In this document: positions 56,916-64,000 of the stretch, piece by piece
Layout of the letters: every line of letters begins with the position of its first letter
Position numbering within the stretch: the stretch's first letter is position 1
DNA from: Candidatus Binatia bacterium
GTDB taxonomy: Bacteria; Desulfobacterota; Binatia; UBA12015
Length of the DNA: 64,000 nucleotides
Direction of reading: 5' to 3'
Assembly (NCBI GenBank): GCA_029243485.1
Contig: JAQWRY010000053.1
Coordinates: 17,818 to 81,817, forward strand
Program-made: the position numbers and the translations under genes
Notes under the pieces: model-generated
The model's database searches: none
Seen by the model: the letters and a program-made list of their open reading frames with translations, nothing else
Told to the model about the DNA's origin: nothing

Positions 56916-57599
56916 TCAGGCGCGCTCCATCGCGCGCACCTGGTCGCCTTCCTGAACCAAGACTACGTCGGCCATTCCGACGAAGAGACCCGTCCCGAGC
57001 ACTCCCGGGATGGCCAGAATTCTACGTTCCAGACCGACGGGGTCGTCGATCGGCTCGACTACACAGTCGAGGATGAAGTTATGGTTGTCCGTGATGTACG
57101 GTTTGCCGCCGTCGACACGCAAATTGGGCGTGCAGCCGAGCGCCACCAGTTCGCGCTCGCACAGTGTGCGTCCGAACGGCACGACCTCGACCGGTAGCTT
57201 TCCGCGGCCACCGACGCGAGCCACGATCTTCTCGTCGCCCACGAGGATGATCAGCCGCTTCGAGGAGGCGGCGACGATCTTCTCACGCACCAGCGCGCCG
57301 CCGTACCCTTTGATCAGGTCCAGAGCCGGAGAGACCTCGTCGGCGCCGTCGAACGTGGTGTCGATTCGACCGGCCTCTTCGAGGGTCAGCAGCCCGATCC
57401 CGAGCTCGCGGGCCAGTGCTTCGGTCGAGTCCGAGGTGGGGACGCCGCGCACCTTCATTCCGTCCGCCACGCGAGCGCCGAGGGCTCGCACGAAGGCGGT
57501 AGCAGCGCGCCCGGTACCGAGCCCGACGACGGTGTCTTCATGCACGTACTCCAGGGCGCGCAGAGCGACACCGACCAGGGCGTCCGCCTCGCCACTCAT
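56916..57599 (-). CDS. rpiA: Ribose-5-phosphate isomerase A
   Basis: Interconverts ribose 5-phosphate and ribulose 5-phosphate. 227 aa from ATG 57599; the longer open frame to 57671 is not protein-like. Motifs are VGLGTGRAATAFVRAL, TTFDGADEVSPALDLIKGYGGALVREKIVA and RGKLPVEVVPFG. It serves the pentose-phosphate operon and explains why an rpiB beside glyA is not needed. Confidence 0.96.
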   Translation of the reverse strand: MSGEADALVGVALRALEYVHEDTVVGLGTGRAATAFVRALGARVADGMKVRGVPTSDSTEALARELGIGLLTLEEAGRIDTTFDGADEVSPALDLIKGYGGALVREKIVAASSKRLIILVGDEKIVARVGGRGKLPVEVVPFGRTLCERELVALGCTPNLRVDGGKPYITDNHNFILDCVVEPIDDPVGLERRILAIPGVLGTGLFVGMADVVLVQEGDQVRAMERA

Positions 57600-57695
57600 G
57601 GCGTCGATCCGCTCACCTGGCCTACAGCGGCCTCCGTGTCGCTCATTCCCTCTCCTCTTCCAGCAATCCACACCCGGCCCCAGGACCGGGCCGAC

Positions 57696-58838
57696 TCACG
57701 CTGCGTTCAGAACGCTGCGCTTCTTCTCAATCGCCTTGAGGAGTGTGTCGAAGGCTTGCGAGAACTTCGTTACTCCCTCCTCGAGCAGCTGGTCCGTACA
57801 GGCATCCATCGAAACACCGACATCGGCCAACGTCGCCATGGTCGCCTTCGCGGCCGCGAGCTTCGCGTCCCAGCCATCCTGCAACGCGGGCGTCGGCTTT
57901 CCACTCTCGCGGTACTCGTTGAAGGTGTCCGTCGGGATCGTATTGACGGTGTCCTGCCCGACCAGCTCATCAACGTATTTCGTCTTGGGGTAGGCCTTGT
58001 TCTTGGTGCTCGTGCTCGCCCAGAGGACACGCTGCGTAGACGCCCCCTTCGCCGCAAGCGCCTGCCAGCGATCGCTCCCGATCAGCTGGTGATAGCGGTC
58101 ATACGCGACCAAGCCGTTGGCAACGGCGACCTTTCCAAGAAGCCCCTCGATCTCGGCCTTGCGACCCGGGTTTGCGGCGGCGGCTTCGGCGAGCTTGTCG
58201 TCCACGAGGCTGTCGATGCGGCTGATGAAGAAACTCGCGACGCTCGCGAGCAGCGAAGGATCGTTGCCCTTGCCCACCCAGGTCTCGAGGCCTTCCATGT
58301 ACGCCTCCGCGCACGCCACGTAAGCATCCACCGAGAAGAGAAGCGTGACGTTCACACTGATGCCCTCGCCGATCAACGTGGCGATGGCAGGCATTCCCTC
58401 CGGGGTTCCCGGCACCTTGATCAGGACGTTCTCGCGACCGAGCAATTTGTGGACTCGACGCGCATACTCCACCGTCTTCGCCGTGTCCGCGGCGAGGTAC
58501 GGAGAGACCTCGAAGCTCACGTAGCCGTCGCGACGCCCGGTCCTGTCGAACACCAGCCGAAGCATGTCGGCCGCGAGTTGGATGTCCTCGATGGCGACGC
58601 GTTCGTAGATGTCCATCGCGGAATCGACACCCTGCAGAACGTGGGCGCGAATCGCGGGGTCGTAGTCGTTGCTGTCCGCGATCGCTTTCTCGAAGATCGC
58701 GGGATTCGACGTGATGCCGAGCAGGCCGTCATCGTCGATCATCCTTTGCAGGTCTCCCGAGGTTATCATCCCGCGGCGGATGTTGTCGTACCAGATGCTC
58801 TGCCCGTACTTTTGAACGTCGATCAGCGGATTACTCAT
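57696..58838 (-). CDS. tal: Transaldolase
   Basis: Non-oxidative pentose-phosphate enzyme, 380 aa, of the longer transaldolase subfamily (Mycobacterium/cyanobacteria type). GLLGITSNPAIFEKAI opens the barrel, the Schiff-base Lys is in NVLIKVPGTPEG, and NVTLLFSVDAY and RVLWASTSTKNKAYPKTKYVDEL follow. It is the first gene of the tal-rpiA-gnd-zwf-glk unit. A hairpin (CGGCCC/GGGCCG) lies between tal and rpiA without a T-run. Confidence 0.96.
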   Translation of the reverse strand: MSNPLIDVQKYGQSIWYDNIRRGMITSGDLQRMIDDDGLLGITSNPAIFEKAIADSNDYDPAIRAHVLQGVDSAMDIYERVAIEDIQLAADMLRLVFDRTGRRDGYVSFEVSPYLAADTAKTVEYARRVHKLLGRENVLIKVPGTPEGMPAIATLIGEGISVNVTLLFSVDAYVACAEAYMEGLETWVGKGNDPSLLASVASFFISRIDSLVDDKLAEAAAANPGRKAEIEGLLGKVAVANGLVAYDRYHQLIGSDRWQALAAKGASTQRVLWASTSTKNKAYPKTKYVDELVGQDTVNTIPTDTFNEYRESGKPTPALQDGWDAKLAAAKATMATLADVGVSMDACTDQLLEEGVTKFSQAFDTLLKAIEKKRSVLNAA

Positions 58839-59245
58839 GACATCTCCCCGGGGCCGAGCACGGCCCGACCCCCCATCCCGTCGCGGCGCCCTCCGACTGC
58901 GAGAATCGAGTTCGGTACGGCTACGCCTCTATGATTGAGGGGTGCCAGGGATTTCGCGCTATTACAAGACGGATCGGACTCAACGAATGCTGTACGGGCG
59001 GAGCTTCCTGTGCAGCATGACCCGCGAGAGGCCCAGGCCCCCCGGCAGTCCGAGGGACGGCGCCCCAGGAGGTCTCCGATGCAGAGCTCCTCGAACCGCG
59101 CCCGGGCCTCCCGAAGAAGAACCTGGGGCCCCCAGGGCACGATCGAGGTGCCCGAGACCGCACCGTGCGCGCCCCAGGCGACCTTGGCGGGCAGATCTTC
59201 CGGCTCGAGCCGGTCGCCTTTCCCGCGTCGCGCCGGTGAACTCAA
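58835..59245 (-). CDS. Doubtful ORF following yggU
   Basis: A 136-codon frame that starts with TTG in a TTGA overlap with the yggU stop and overlaps the tal start. The first 60 residues could be protein (LPAKVAWGAHGAVSGTSIVPWGPQVLLREARARFEEL). The remainder is Ser/Arg/Gly-rich with low plausibility. The coupling pattern matches real genes here, but no family was recognised. It may be a decayed or frameshifted gene. Confidence 0.25.
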   Translation of the reverse strand: MSSPARRGKGDRLEPEDLPAKVAWGAHGAVSGTSIVPWGPQVLLREARARFEELCIGDLLGRRPSDCRGAWASRGSCCTGSSARTAFVESDPSCNSAKSLAPLNHRGVAVPNSILAVGGRRDGMGGRAVLGPGEMS

Positions 59246-59556
59246 GCAGATCCCGCAGCGAGGCGCGCGCGAATCGTTGCCGCCTCGAGCCCGCTCACGA
59301 CGAGCGTCTTGTCGCGACTGGTCTCACCGGCAACGACCGCGAGCGAGCTGCGCGCGACCCCGAGTGCCTGCGCGAGCACCTCGACCAGGGCCTTGTTGGC
59401 GCGCCCTTTCTCGGGTGGCGCGCGAACCGCCACCTTGAGAACGTCGCCGTACAGACCGAGGACGCCTTCCTTGCGCGCCCCCGGCGATACGCGGACGCGA
59501 ATCCGCTGACCGCCACCGCCGGGTTCCAACCATAGATCGTCGAATCGAGAGCTCAC
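59242..59556 (-). CDS. YggU family protein (DUF167)
   Basis: A 104-aa DUF167 protein: RIRVRVSPGARKEGVLGLYGDVLKVAVRAPPEKGRANKALVEVLAQALGV, SLAVVAGETSRDKTLVVSG. The family is widespread, small, alpha/beta and functionally uncharacterised. Start ATG at 59556. Confidence 0.9.
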   Translation of the reverse strand: MSSRFDDLWLEPGGGGQRIRVRVSPGARKEGVLGLYGDVLKVAVRAPPEKGRANKALVEVLAQALGVARSSLAVVAGETSRDKTLVVSGLEAATIRARLAAGSA

Positions 59557-59637
59557 TTGCGGGTCGGGTGAAACGAAGCCAGGGACGAAACTAGGGAGCC
59601 GGTCGCACGGAACTCAAGGCGGTAAGCGCCAAACGGG

Positions 59638-59667
59638 TTGCTCGTTTCGGGAATCGGACACTACAAT
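59638..59667 (+). promoter_or_regulatory. Putative sigma-70-type promoter for the secreted protein at 59684
   Basis: TTGCTC (59638-59643) and TACAAT (59662-59667) are separated by 18 nt, ending 16 nt before the ATG. The -10 matches five of six consensus bases, the -35 only three. The local sequence is AT-richer than its surroundings. Confidence 0.4.
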
Positions 59668-59683
59668 CAACTTCCGGAGACAA

Positions 59684-60688
59684 ATGAGAATGCTCAAATA
59701 TAGAAGATCACTGGCCTTTTGTATGACCCTGGCGTTCGGCATGGGGTTCGCTCCCGTGGCACAGAGCCAGCCGACCGGGCGACAGACCACCCCCGACGGC
59801 AAGCAGGTCCTAGTGAACCGTGCTGAGGGCGGCCTGCAGTGGGCGATCTCATACTCTCCCAATGAGGGAACGATCACCGGGAACGTGTTCGACCCGAGCG
59901 GCGGCGACCCAAGCTACATCTGGTGCCGGCGCATCGGCGACGACGGCTCGTTCGACCCGGCTGCAATTGCGATCGACTGGCAATGCGAGGGCGCCAACGC
60001 GTGCACGATGTCGCCGTGCGATTCCTCGGGCTGGAGCAATCTGGGTGTCGTCGAGTTGGGGGGCTTCTTCTTCCTGCCCGCGCGCGACCCCTTCGTCACG
60101 CTTCAGCGTCCCGGGGCGTACTGCGATCCGTTGATCCTCGGCTTCGTCGAGGAGTTCGCCGGCAATCCGAGCTGGGAGGTCGACACGTCGATCTGCCCCT
60201 ACGCGAGCATGACGCAGAACACGCGCACGCCGATCGAGGCCGGCGAGGACGTGTTCGTCCGCTTCTGGAACTGGCCGCTCGATGACCCGGCCGGCGGAAC
60301 CTTCCACTTCACACTCATGCTCGGCGACGAAGTGATCTACTCCGAGACAGCCTCGATTCCGAAGCAGAGCGGGCTCCTCGGACCGCTAGACGACGAGAAC
60401 AACCCGGCCGCGATCTGCGTCCGGCCAGACAACCCGGTCCCGGCTGGCACTCCGATCTCCTGGAACGTGCAGTTGCGCGAGGCACCGGGGGCCGAGGAGG
60501 CCCAGGTGGCGGTCGTCGACGGAATCCCGGACCTCGCCGGGCCGCTGCACCGGACGCCCGGAGTCGTGCACATGATCGAGGTCAGCGTTGGCTCCAACTG
60601 TGAGGGAGAGCCTCTGGGCCGGCGCCTCGTCGCGCCCGACGCCTGGACTCACGTGAGCCCCGGTCTCCCAGTGCTGCCACTCCCGTAG
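59684..60688 (+). CDS. Secreted protein of unknown function
   Basis: 334 aa with a signal peptide ending APVAQSQ. The mature protein is acidic, rich in Asp, Pro, Gly and Trp, with several Cys (WCRR, WQCEGANAC, MSPCDSSGW, YCDPL, ICPY, ICVR, SNC) that may pair as disulfides. Beta-rich stretches (GTFHFTLMLGDEVIYSETASIP) suggest a secreted beta-sandwich. No family recognised. ccggaga precedes the ATG and a promoter-like pair lies upstream. It ends just before a convergent small secreted gene. Confidence 0.7.
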   Translation: MRMLKYRRSLAFCMTLAFGMGFAPVAQSQPTGRQTTPDGKQVLVNRAEGGLQWAISYSPNEGTITGNVFDPSGGDPSYIWCRRIGDDGSFDPAAIAIDWQCEGANACTMSPCDSSGWSNLGVVELGGFFFLPARDPFVTLQRPGAYCDPLILGFVEEFAGNPSWEVDTSICPYASMTQNTRTPIEAGEDVFVRFWNWPLDDPAGGTFHFTLMLGDEVIYSETASIPKQSGLLGPLDDENNPAAICVRPDNPVPAGTPISWNVQLREAPGAEEAQVAVVDGIPDLAGPLHRTPGVVHMIEVSVGSNCEGEPLGRRLVAPDAWTHVSPGLPVLPLP

Positions 60689-60694
60689 GAGCCG

Positions 60695-60964
60695 CTAGCC
60701 CGGGGTGTTCGCCCCGGGCTTGAGCGACTGCCGCCAGTTCTTCGGCAAAGGCTCGCCCTCGGGCAGCTTCCGGCAGCCGCTGAAATCCGGCGCCAGTGAG
60801 CAGATGGAGCCCTCGCCGGTCTTCGTGTCGATCCGCCAGGCCCTCTTCCAATCCTCCGTCGAAGCGGAGATATGAAACCGTCCCGGCTCTTCTGCCAGAG
60901 CCGCGTTTCCCATCGCGATCGCGGCGATCAGCATCGTCGTCCGAAGCACCCAACGCATCAGCAT
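60695..60964 (-). CDS. Small secreted protein
   Basis: 89 aa from ATG 60964. The signal peptide is hydrophobic (LRTTMLIAAIAMGNAALA) and cleavable after ALA. The mature 65 residues contain WRIDTKTGEGSICSLAPDFSGCRKLPEGEPLPKNW, a short Cys-pair module. The opening FHISASTEDWKRAWRIDTKTGEGSIC reads like small periplasmic proteins that follow a W-R-x-D-T-x-T-G pattern; no firm family. The longer open frame to 61099 is rejected. Confidence 0.55.
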   Translation of the reverse strand: MLMRWVLRTTMLIAAIAMGNAALAEEPGRFHISASTEDWKRAWRIDTKTGEGSICSLAPDFSGCRKLPEGEPLPKNWRQSLKPGANTPG

Positions 60965-61101
60965 TCGCCCCAGAGTCAGCCGAAAAGGCTTGCCGCGGTG
61001 ACACAGGCCAGGCAAGGGCGTCAACTCGCGGGCCCTTCGGGCCGGTGTTAGGGAATCGGTGTTCACGCAGTGCACCTTTTCTGAGCCGAGGAGACCCAAG
61101 C

Positions 61102-62517
61102 ATGTCCGGAATTCGAGCGTACGGCGCCTACATCCCGGCGACGCGCCTCCCTCTGTCCCTGATCCAGGGACGCCCCGCGAAGGAAGGCGGCCCCGAGAAA
61201 GCCGTCGCCTATGACGACGAAGATGCGGTCACGATGGCGGTTGCGGCCGCAATCGATTGTCTGACCGGCATCGACCGCAGCGAGATCGACGGCGTGATGT
61301 TTGCGTCGACGAGCTACACGCTCAAAGAGAAGCAGGGCGCCGCGGTCATCGCGAAGGCCCTGGATCTGCGGCGCGACGTCCTCACGACCGACTTCTCCGG
61401 CTCGCTGCGTTCCGGCACGAGCGCGATCGAAGCCGCGTCCAACGCGGTCGCCGCGGGCACCGCGAAGAACGTGCTCGTAGTCGCAAGCGATTGTCGAATG
61501 GGCGCTCCGCGCGGGGCGCTCGAGTCGAAGCTCGGTGACGCGGCGGCAGCGCTGCTTTTCAGTTCCGACGACGTCATCGCAACGCTCGACGGTAGCTACG
61601 CGGTGTCCGACGAATTCCAGGACATGTGGCGCGTCGATGGAGAAGCCTTCACCCACGCGTGGGAAGATCGGTTCATCATCACAGAGGGCTACACGCCCAA
61701 CATGATCGATGCGGTCAAAGGCCTCTTCGAGAAGAGCGGACGCAGTGCCAGCGACTACGCAAAGGCCGCACTCGTCGCGCCGGACGCCCGCAGCATGGGC
61801 GGCGTCGTGAAGCAGGTCGGCCTCGACAAGTCGCAGGTGCAGGACCCGCTCTTCGGCCGACTCGGCCACTCGGGAGCCTCGTTTGCACCCATCCTCCTCG
61901 TCGCCGCGCTCGAAGACGCGCGCGCCGGCGACCGCCTGCTCACGGCGAGTGCTGGAGACGGAGCGCACGCGCTCTCGTTCGAAGTCACCGACGGCATCGG
62001 CAAGCTGCCGCCACGCCGAGGCGTGAAGGGCCATCTCGATCGCCGTCGCCCCCTGCCCTCGTATGACACGTACTTGAAGTCGCGAAACCTCGACCCGAAG
62101 GAGTGGGCCGCCGGTGCCGACCTCGGATTGTCCGCCACCATTCGGTACCGCGAGCGCGATGCCGACATCGGTTTCGTCGGAGAGAAGTGCAAGAACTGCG
62201 GGCAGATCCACATTCCGAAGACCCGTGTTTGCTACAAGTGTCACACCAAAGACGAGTGGGAGCCCGCCCGATTGTCCGACAAGCGGGGCACAGTTCTCTC
62301 GTACACGTTCGACTTCTTCTTCCCGACCGCACAGCCGCCGACGATCATGATCGTGACCGAGGTGGAGGGTTGCCGCGTCCAGGTACAACTCGCGAATGCG
62401 AAGCCCGACGAAGTGAAGCTCGATATGCCCGTCGAATACGTCTTCCGGAAGATCCACAATGCCGGAGGCAAGGCGAACTATTTCTGGAAGGCCAGCCCCC
62501 TTCCCGCGGGAGCCTGA
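61102..62517 (+). CDS. HMG-CoA-synthase-fold protein fused to a DUF35 zinc-ribbon/OB domain
   Basis: 471 aa from ATG 61102 (gaggaga upstream). Residues 1-340 follow the 3-hydroxy-3-methylglutaryl-CoA synthase (thiolase-like) fold: MSGIRAYGAYIPATRLPL, DFSGSLRSGTSAIEAASNAVAAG, LGDAAAALLFSSDD. The catalytic Cys of HMGS (in a CxAGTAA context) is replaced near residue 102 (SLRSGTSA). Residues 355-470 are DUF35: a zinc ribbon with Cys363, Cys366, Cys377, Cys380, then an OB fold. Archaeal HMGS-thiolase-DUF35 complexes and BbsAB thiolase use such partners. It is co-transcribed with a thiolase, so a non-catalytic partner subunit is inferred. Confidence 0.85.
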   Translation: MSGIRAYGAYIPATRLPLSLIQGRPAKEGGPEKAVAYDDEDAVTMAVAAAIDCLTGIDRSEIDGVMFASTSYTLKEKQGAAVIAKALDLRRDVLTTDFSGSLRSGTSAIEAASNAVAAGTAKNVLVVASDCRMGAPRGALESKLGDAAAALLFSSDDVIATLDGSYAVSDEFQDMWRVDGEAFTHAWEDRFIITEGYTPNMIDAVKGLFEKSGRSASDYAKAALVAPDARSMGGVVKQVGLDKSQVQDPLFGRLGHSGASFAPILLVAALEDARAGDRLLTASAGDGAHALSFEVTDGIGKLPPRRGVKGHLDRRRPLPSYDTYLKSRNLDPKEWAAGADLGLSATIRYRERDADIGFVGEKCKNCGQIHIPKTRVCYKCHTKDEWEPARLSDKRGTVLSYTFDFFFPTAQPPTIMIVTEVEGCRVQVQLANAKPDEVKLDMPVEYVFRKIHNAGGKANYFWKASPLPAGA

Positions 62518-62518
62518 C

Positions 62519-63673
62519 ATGAGTGGAACCATCAAGGACAAGGTCGCCATCGTGGGTGTCGGCGCGTGCAAGTTCGGCGAGAACTGGACGTCGTCTCGCG
62601 AGGACATGATCGTCGACGCAGCATACGAGGCCTATGCCGACGCCGGGATCGAGAACCCGCAACAGCAGATCGAGGCCGTGTTCTGCGGAGCGGTCTATCC
62701 GCGTGAAGGCACCGCCGAGATCGCCGAAGCCCTGAAGATCTTCGGTAAGCCGATCAGCATCGTTTCCGACTACTGCCAGACCGGCACCGACGCGTTCCGC
62801 TTCGGCGCGCTCGCCGTCGCGTCGGGCATGTACGACACGGTTCTGGTCGTCGGCTTCGACAAGCCGAAGGATCGTGGTGTGTCCGGGCCCTCGGTCAACT
62901 TCGACCGCGTCCGCGGACTCCCCTCGACGCCGGCCGGCTGGTTCTCCCTCTGCGCCGCCCGCTACTTCGAGACGTACAACGCAGGCCGCGAGGACCTCGC
63001 CAAGATCGCGGTGAAGAATCACCACAATGGAACGCTCGCGCCAAAGTCGATGCTGAAGCGCGAGATCACGGTCGACGACGTCTTGAACGCTCGACTGATT
63101 TCGTGGCCCTTCGGTCTCTACGACTGCGCTGCGCAATCCGACGGCGCGGCGGCGTGCATCCTCACGCGCGCCGAGTCCGCCAAGAACTACCGCGATGACC
63201 ACGTGCTCGTGAAAGCCGTCACGATCGCCGTGTCCGAGCACCCGCAGCGAGACCCCGAGTTCGACTTCCTCGGCTGGAAGCCGACACAGTACGCCGCGAA
63301 GGACGCCTACCGGCAAGCCGGGATCTCGGACCCGTTCAAGGAGCTGGACGTCGTCCAGCTGCACGACTGCTTCACGCTGACCGAGATGCTCACCTACGAG
63401 GACCTCGGCCTCATCGAGAGGGGTTCGGCGAAGGACCACATCGCGAGCGGCACGTTCGAGCTCGACGGCGAGCTTCCGATCAACACGGACGGCGGTCTCA
63501 AGACGTTTGGACACCCAACCGGCGCAACCGGCGTCCGCATGATCTACGAGAACACTCTGCAGCTTCAGGGTCGGGCCGAGAAGCGCCAGGTGAAGAACGC
63601 CACCATGGCGCTGAGCCACAACATCGGCGGTCCGCCGACCACCTGCGGCATCGCGATCATCGGGATGCCCTGA
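62519..63673 (+). CDS. SCP2-type thiolase / acetyl-CoA acyltransferase family protein
   Basis: 384 aa, ATG one base after the preceding stop. It has the SCP-x/archaeal thiolase pattern: VAIVGVGACKFGE, the nucleophile Cys86 in DYCQTGTDAFRFG, the VQLHDCFTLTEML block with HDC, and GHPTGATGVR with the catalytic His. The final ALSHNIGGPP replaces the common CxG motif. It very likely works with the fused HMGS-fold/DUF35 protein upstream in a CoA-ester condensation or cleavage; the substrate is unknown. Confidence 0.88.
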   Translation: MSGTIKDKVAIVGVGACKFGENWTSSREDMIVDAAYEAYADAGIENPQQQIEAVFCGAVYPREGTAEIAEALKIFGKPISIVSDYCQTGTDAFRFGALAVASGMYDTVLVVGFDKPKDRGVSGPSVNFDRVRGLPSTPAGWFSLCAARYFETYNAGREDLAKIAVKNHHNGTLAPKSMLKREITVDDVLNARLISWPFGLYDCAAQSDGAAACILTRAESAKNYRDDHVLVKAVTIAVSEHPQRDPEFDFLGWKPTQYAAKDAYRQAGISDPFKELDVVQLHDCFTLTEMLTYEDLGLIERGSAKDHIASGTFELDGELPINTDGGLKTFGHPTGATGVRMIYENTLQLQGRAEKRQVKNATMALSHNIGGPPTTCGIAIIGMP

Positions 63674-63819
63674 GAAGGGGCTGGTTCGCAGTGCATTGCG
63701 GGGCGTCGGCAGAAGTGTCGGCGCCCTGTTTCTCGTTTCGGCGTGCGTCGAGACGCCCTTCGTGGACAGGCAGCCGCGGCCGGAGACTGGGAAGCTCGCT
63801 CTTGGCAGTCGCAGCGCCC

Positions 63820-64000
63820 CACCACCGCTGTGTCTCGCGCTGCCTTCTTCGATTCGTATCCCAACGAGGATCGGGCCGTTTGGATCAGCGCACACGCCCT
63901 TCGCACCGACAGGCCACGCGAGGATGCGTAGGCGACCTGTCGGCGACGAACGCGTGCGCTCACCACTTTTTTGCCGAGATCTCCTTCATGACTTCGATCT
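63820..64000 (-). mobile_element. IS3-family transposase remnant (orfA end, frameshift site, orfB start)
   Basis: Entering from the right edge on the minus strand, the last codons of an orfA (VMKEISAKKW, stop at 63960-63962) contain the slippery heptamer A AAA AAG (63966-63972) in the zero frame. A -1 slip leads straight into orfB, whose first ~45 residues (RRRQVAYASSRGLSVRRACALI, ARSSLGYESKKAARD) match the orfB start of IS3 elements. After about residue 48 the frame no longer resembles a transposase, and the DDE domain is absent, so the element is truncated near 63820. Confidence 0.75.

Noticed and set aside
57540..58934. 464-codon plus-strand frame opposite tal
   Set aside because: Antisense shadow of transaldolase with no domain.
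61063..63895. Two long minus-strand frames opposite the HMGS-like and thiolase genes
   Set aside because: Composition of an antisense shadow; the plus-strand proteins have clear domains. Only the last part (63820 onward) has an IS3 match, in a different frame.

Overview
The window is about 66% GC by eye, almost fully coding, and comes from a Gram-negative bacterium. LpxD, an LptE-type lipoprotein and several signal-peptide and lipobox proteins indicate an outer membrane. The gene order (rimP-nusA-ylxR-infB-rbfA-truB-rpsO-pnp; yceD-rpmF-plsX-fabD-fabG-acpP-glyA-nrdR-ribD-ribBA-ribH-nusB-leuS-lptE-holA) matches deltaproteobacterial-type lineages (Desulfobacterota, Myxococcota, Binatota and relatives). 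I cannot place it more precisely from sequence alone. GTG and TTG starts are common. Genes are often coupled through 4-nt stop/start overlaps (ATGA, GTGA, TTGA and apparently CTGA).

Layout. 1-12.1 kb (minus): a PurQ-like fragment lacking its catalytic cysteine, dut, an M16 peptidase, then the translation/RNA operon down from rimP, with greA and a 56-aa membrane protein upstream. An intrinsic terminator separates greA from rimP. 12.2-15.7 kb (plus): comF, a methyltransferase, purN, and a TPR/cold-shock fusion protein. 15.7-17.7 kb (minus): grxC-pyrD-glycosyltransferase, each overlapping the next by 4 nt. 17.8-18.9 kb (plus): mazG and rpsT. 18.9-33.6 kb (minus): one long run from lpxD through fatty-acid, one-carbon, riboflavin and translation genes to holA. 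Compared with the order known from other lineages it lacks fabH, fabF, rpiB and ribE. 33.7-35.3 kb (plus): a small lipoprotein, hisI and hisG. 35.3-43.4 kb (minus): a four-cluster ferredoxin with a small membrane protein, a surface-sugar cluster (GT4, lipoprotein phosphatase-fold protein, 4-epimerase, DUF5989), and a sigma-54 response regulator with a degenerate kinase. 43.6-45.3 kb: ilvD. 45.4-49.2 kb (minus): a conserved hypothetical, an inositol-phosphatase-family protein, and the imuA-imuB pair. 49.2-53.1 kb: secreted proteins around tRNA-Asn, including a metal-ligand-less Cu/Zn SOD relative, a YceI protein, a CX4CH protein, an NFACT-R protein and a cysteine-rich repeat protein. 53.3-58.8 kb (minus): tal-rpiA-gnd-zwf-glk, an oxidative pentose-phosphate operon. 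59.2-61.0 kb: YggU and two secreted proteins of unknown function. 61.1-63.7 kb (plus): an HMG-CoA-synthase-fold/DUF35 fusion followed by an SCP2-type thiolase. 63.8-64.0 kb: the broken start of an IS3-family transposase with a textbook A6G frameshift site.

The most distinctive theme is a set of enzyme folds whose catalytic residues are gone while the fold and context are kept: PurQ-like, the RibB half of RibBA, the SOD-like protein, ImuB, and the HMGS-like half of the thiolase partner. Second are two genes (holA and the TPR/cold-shock gene) whose coding sequence clearly runs upstream of any ATG, GTG or TTG. No CRISPR array, rRNA, prophage or replication origin was seen.
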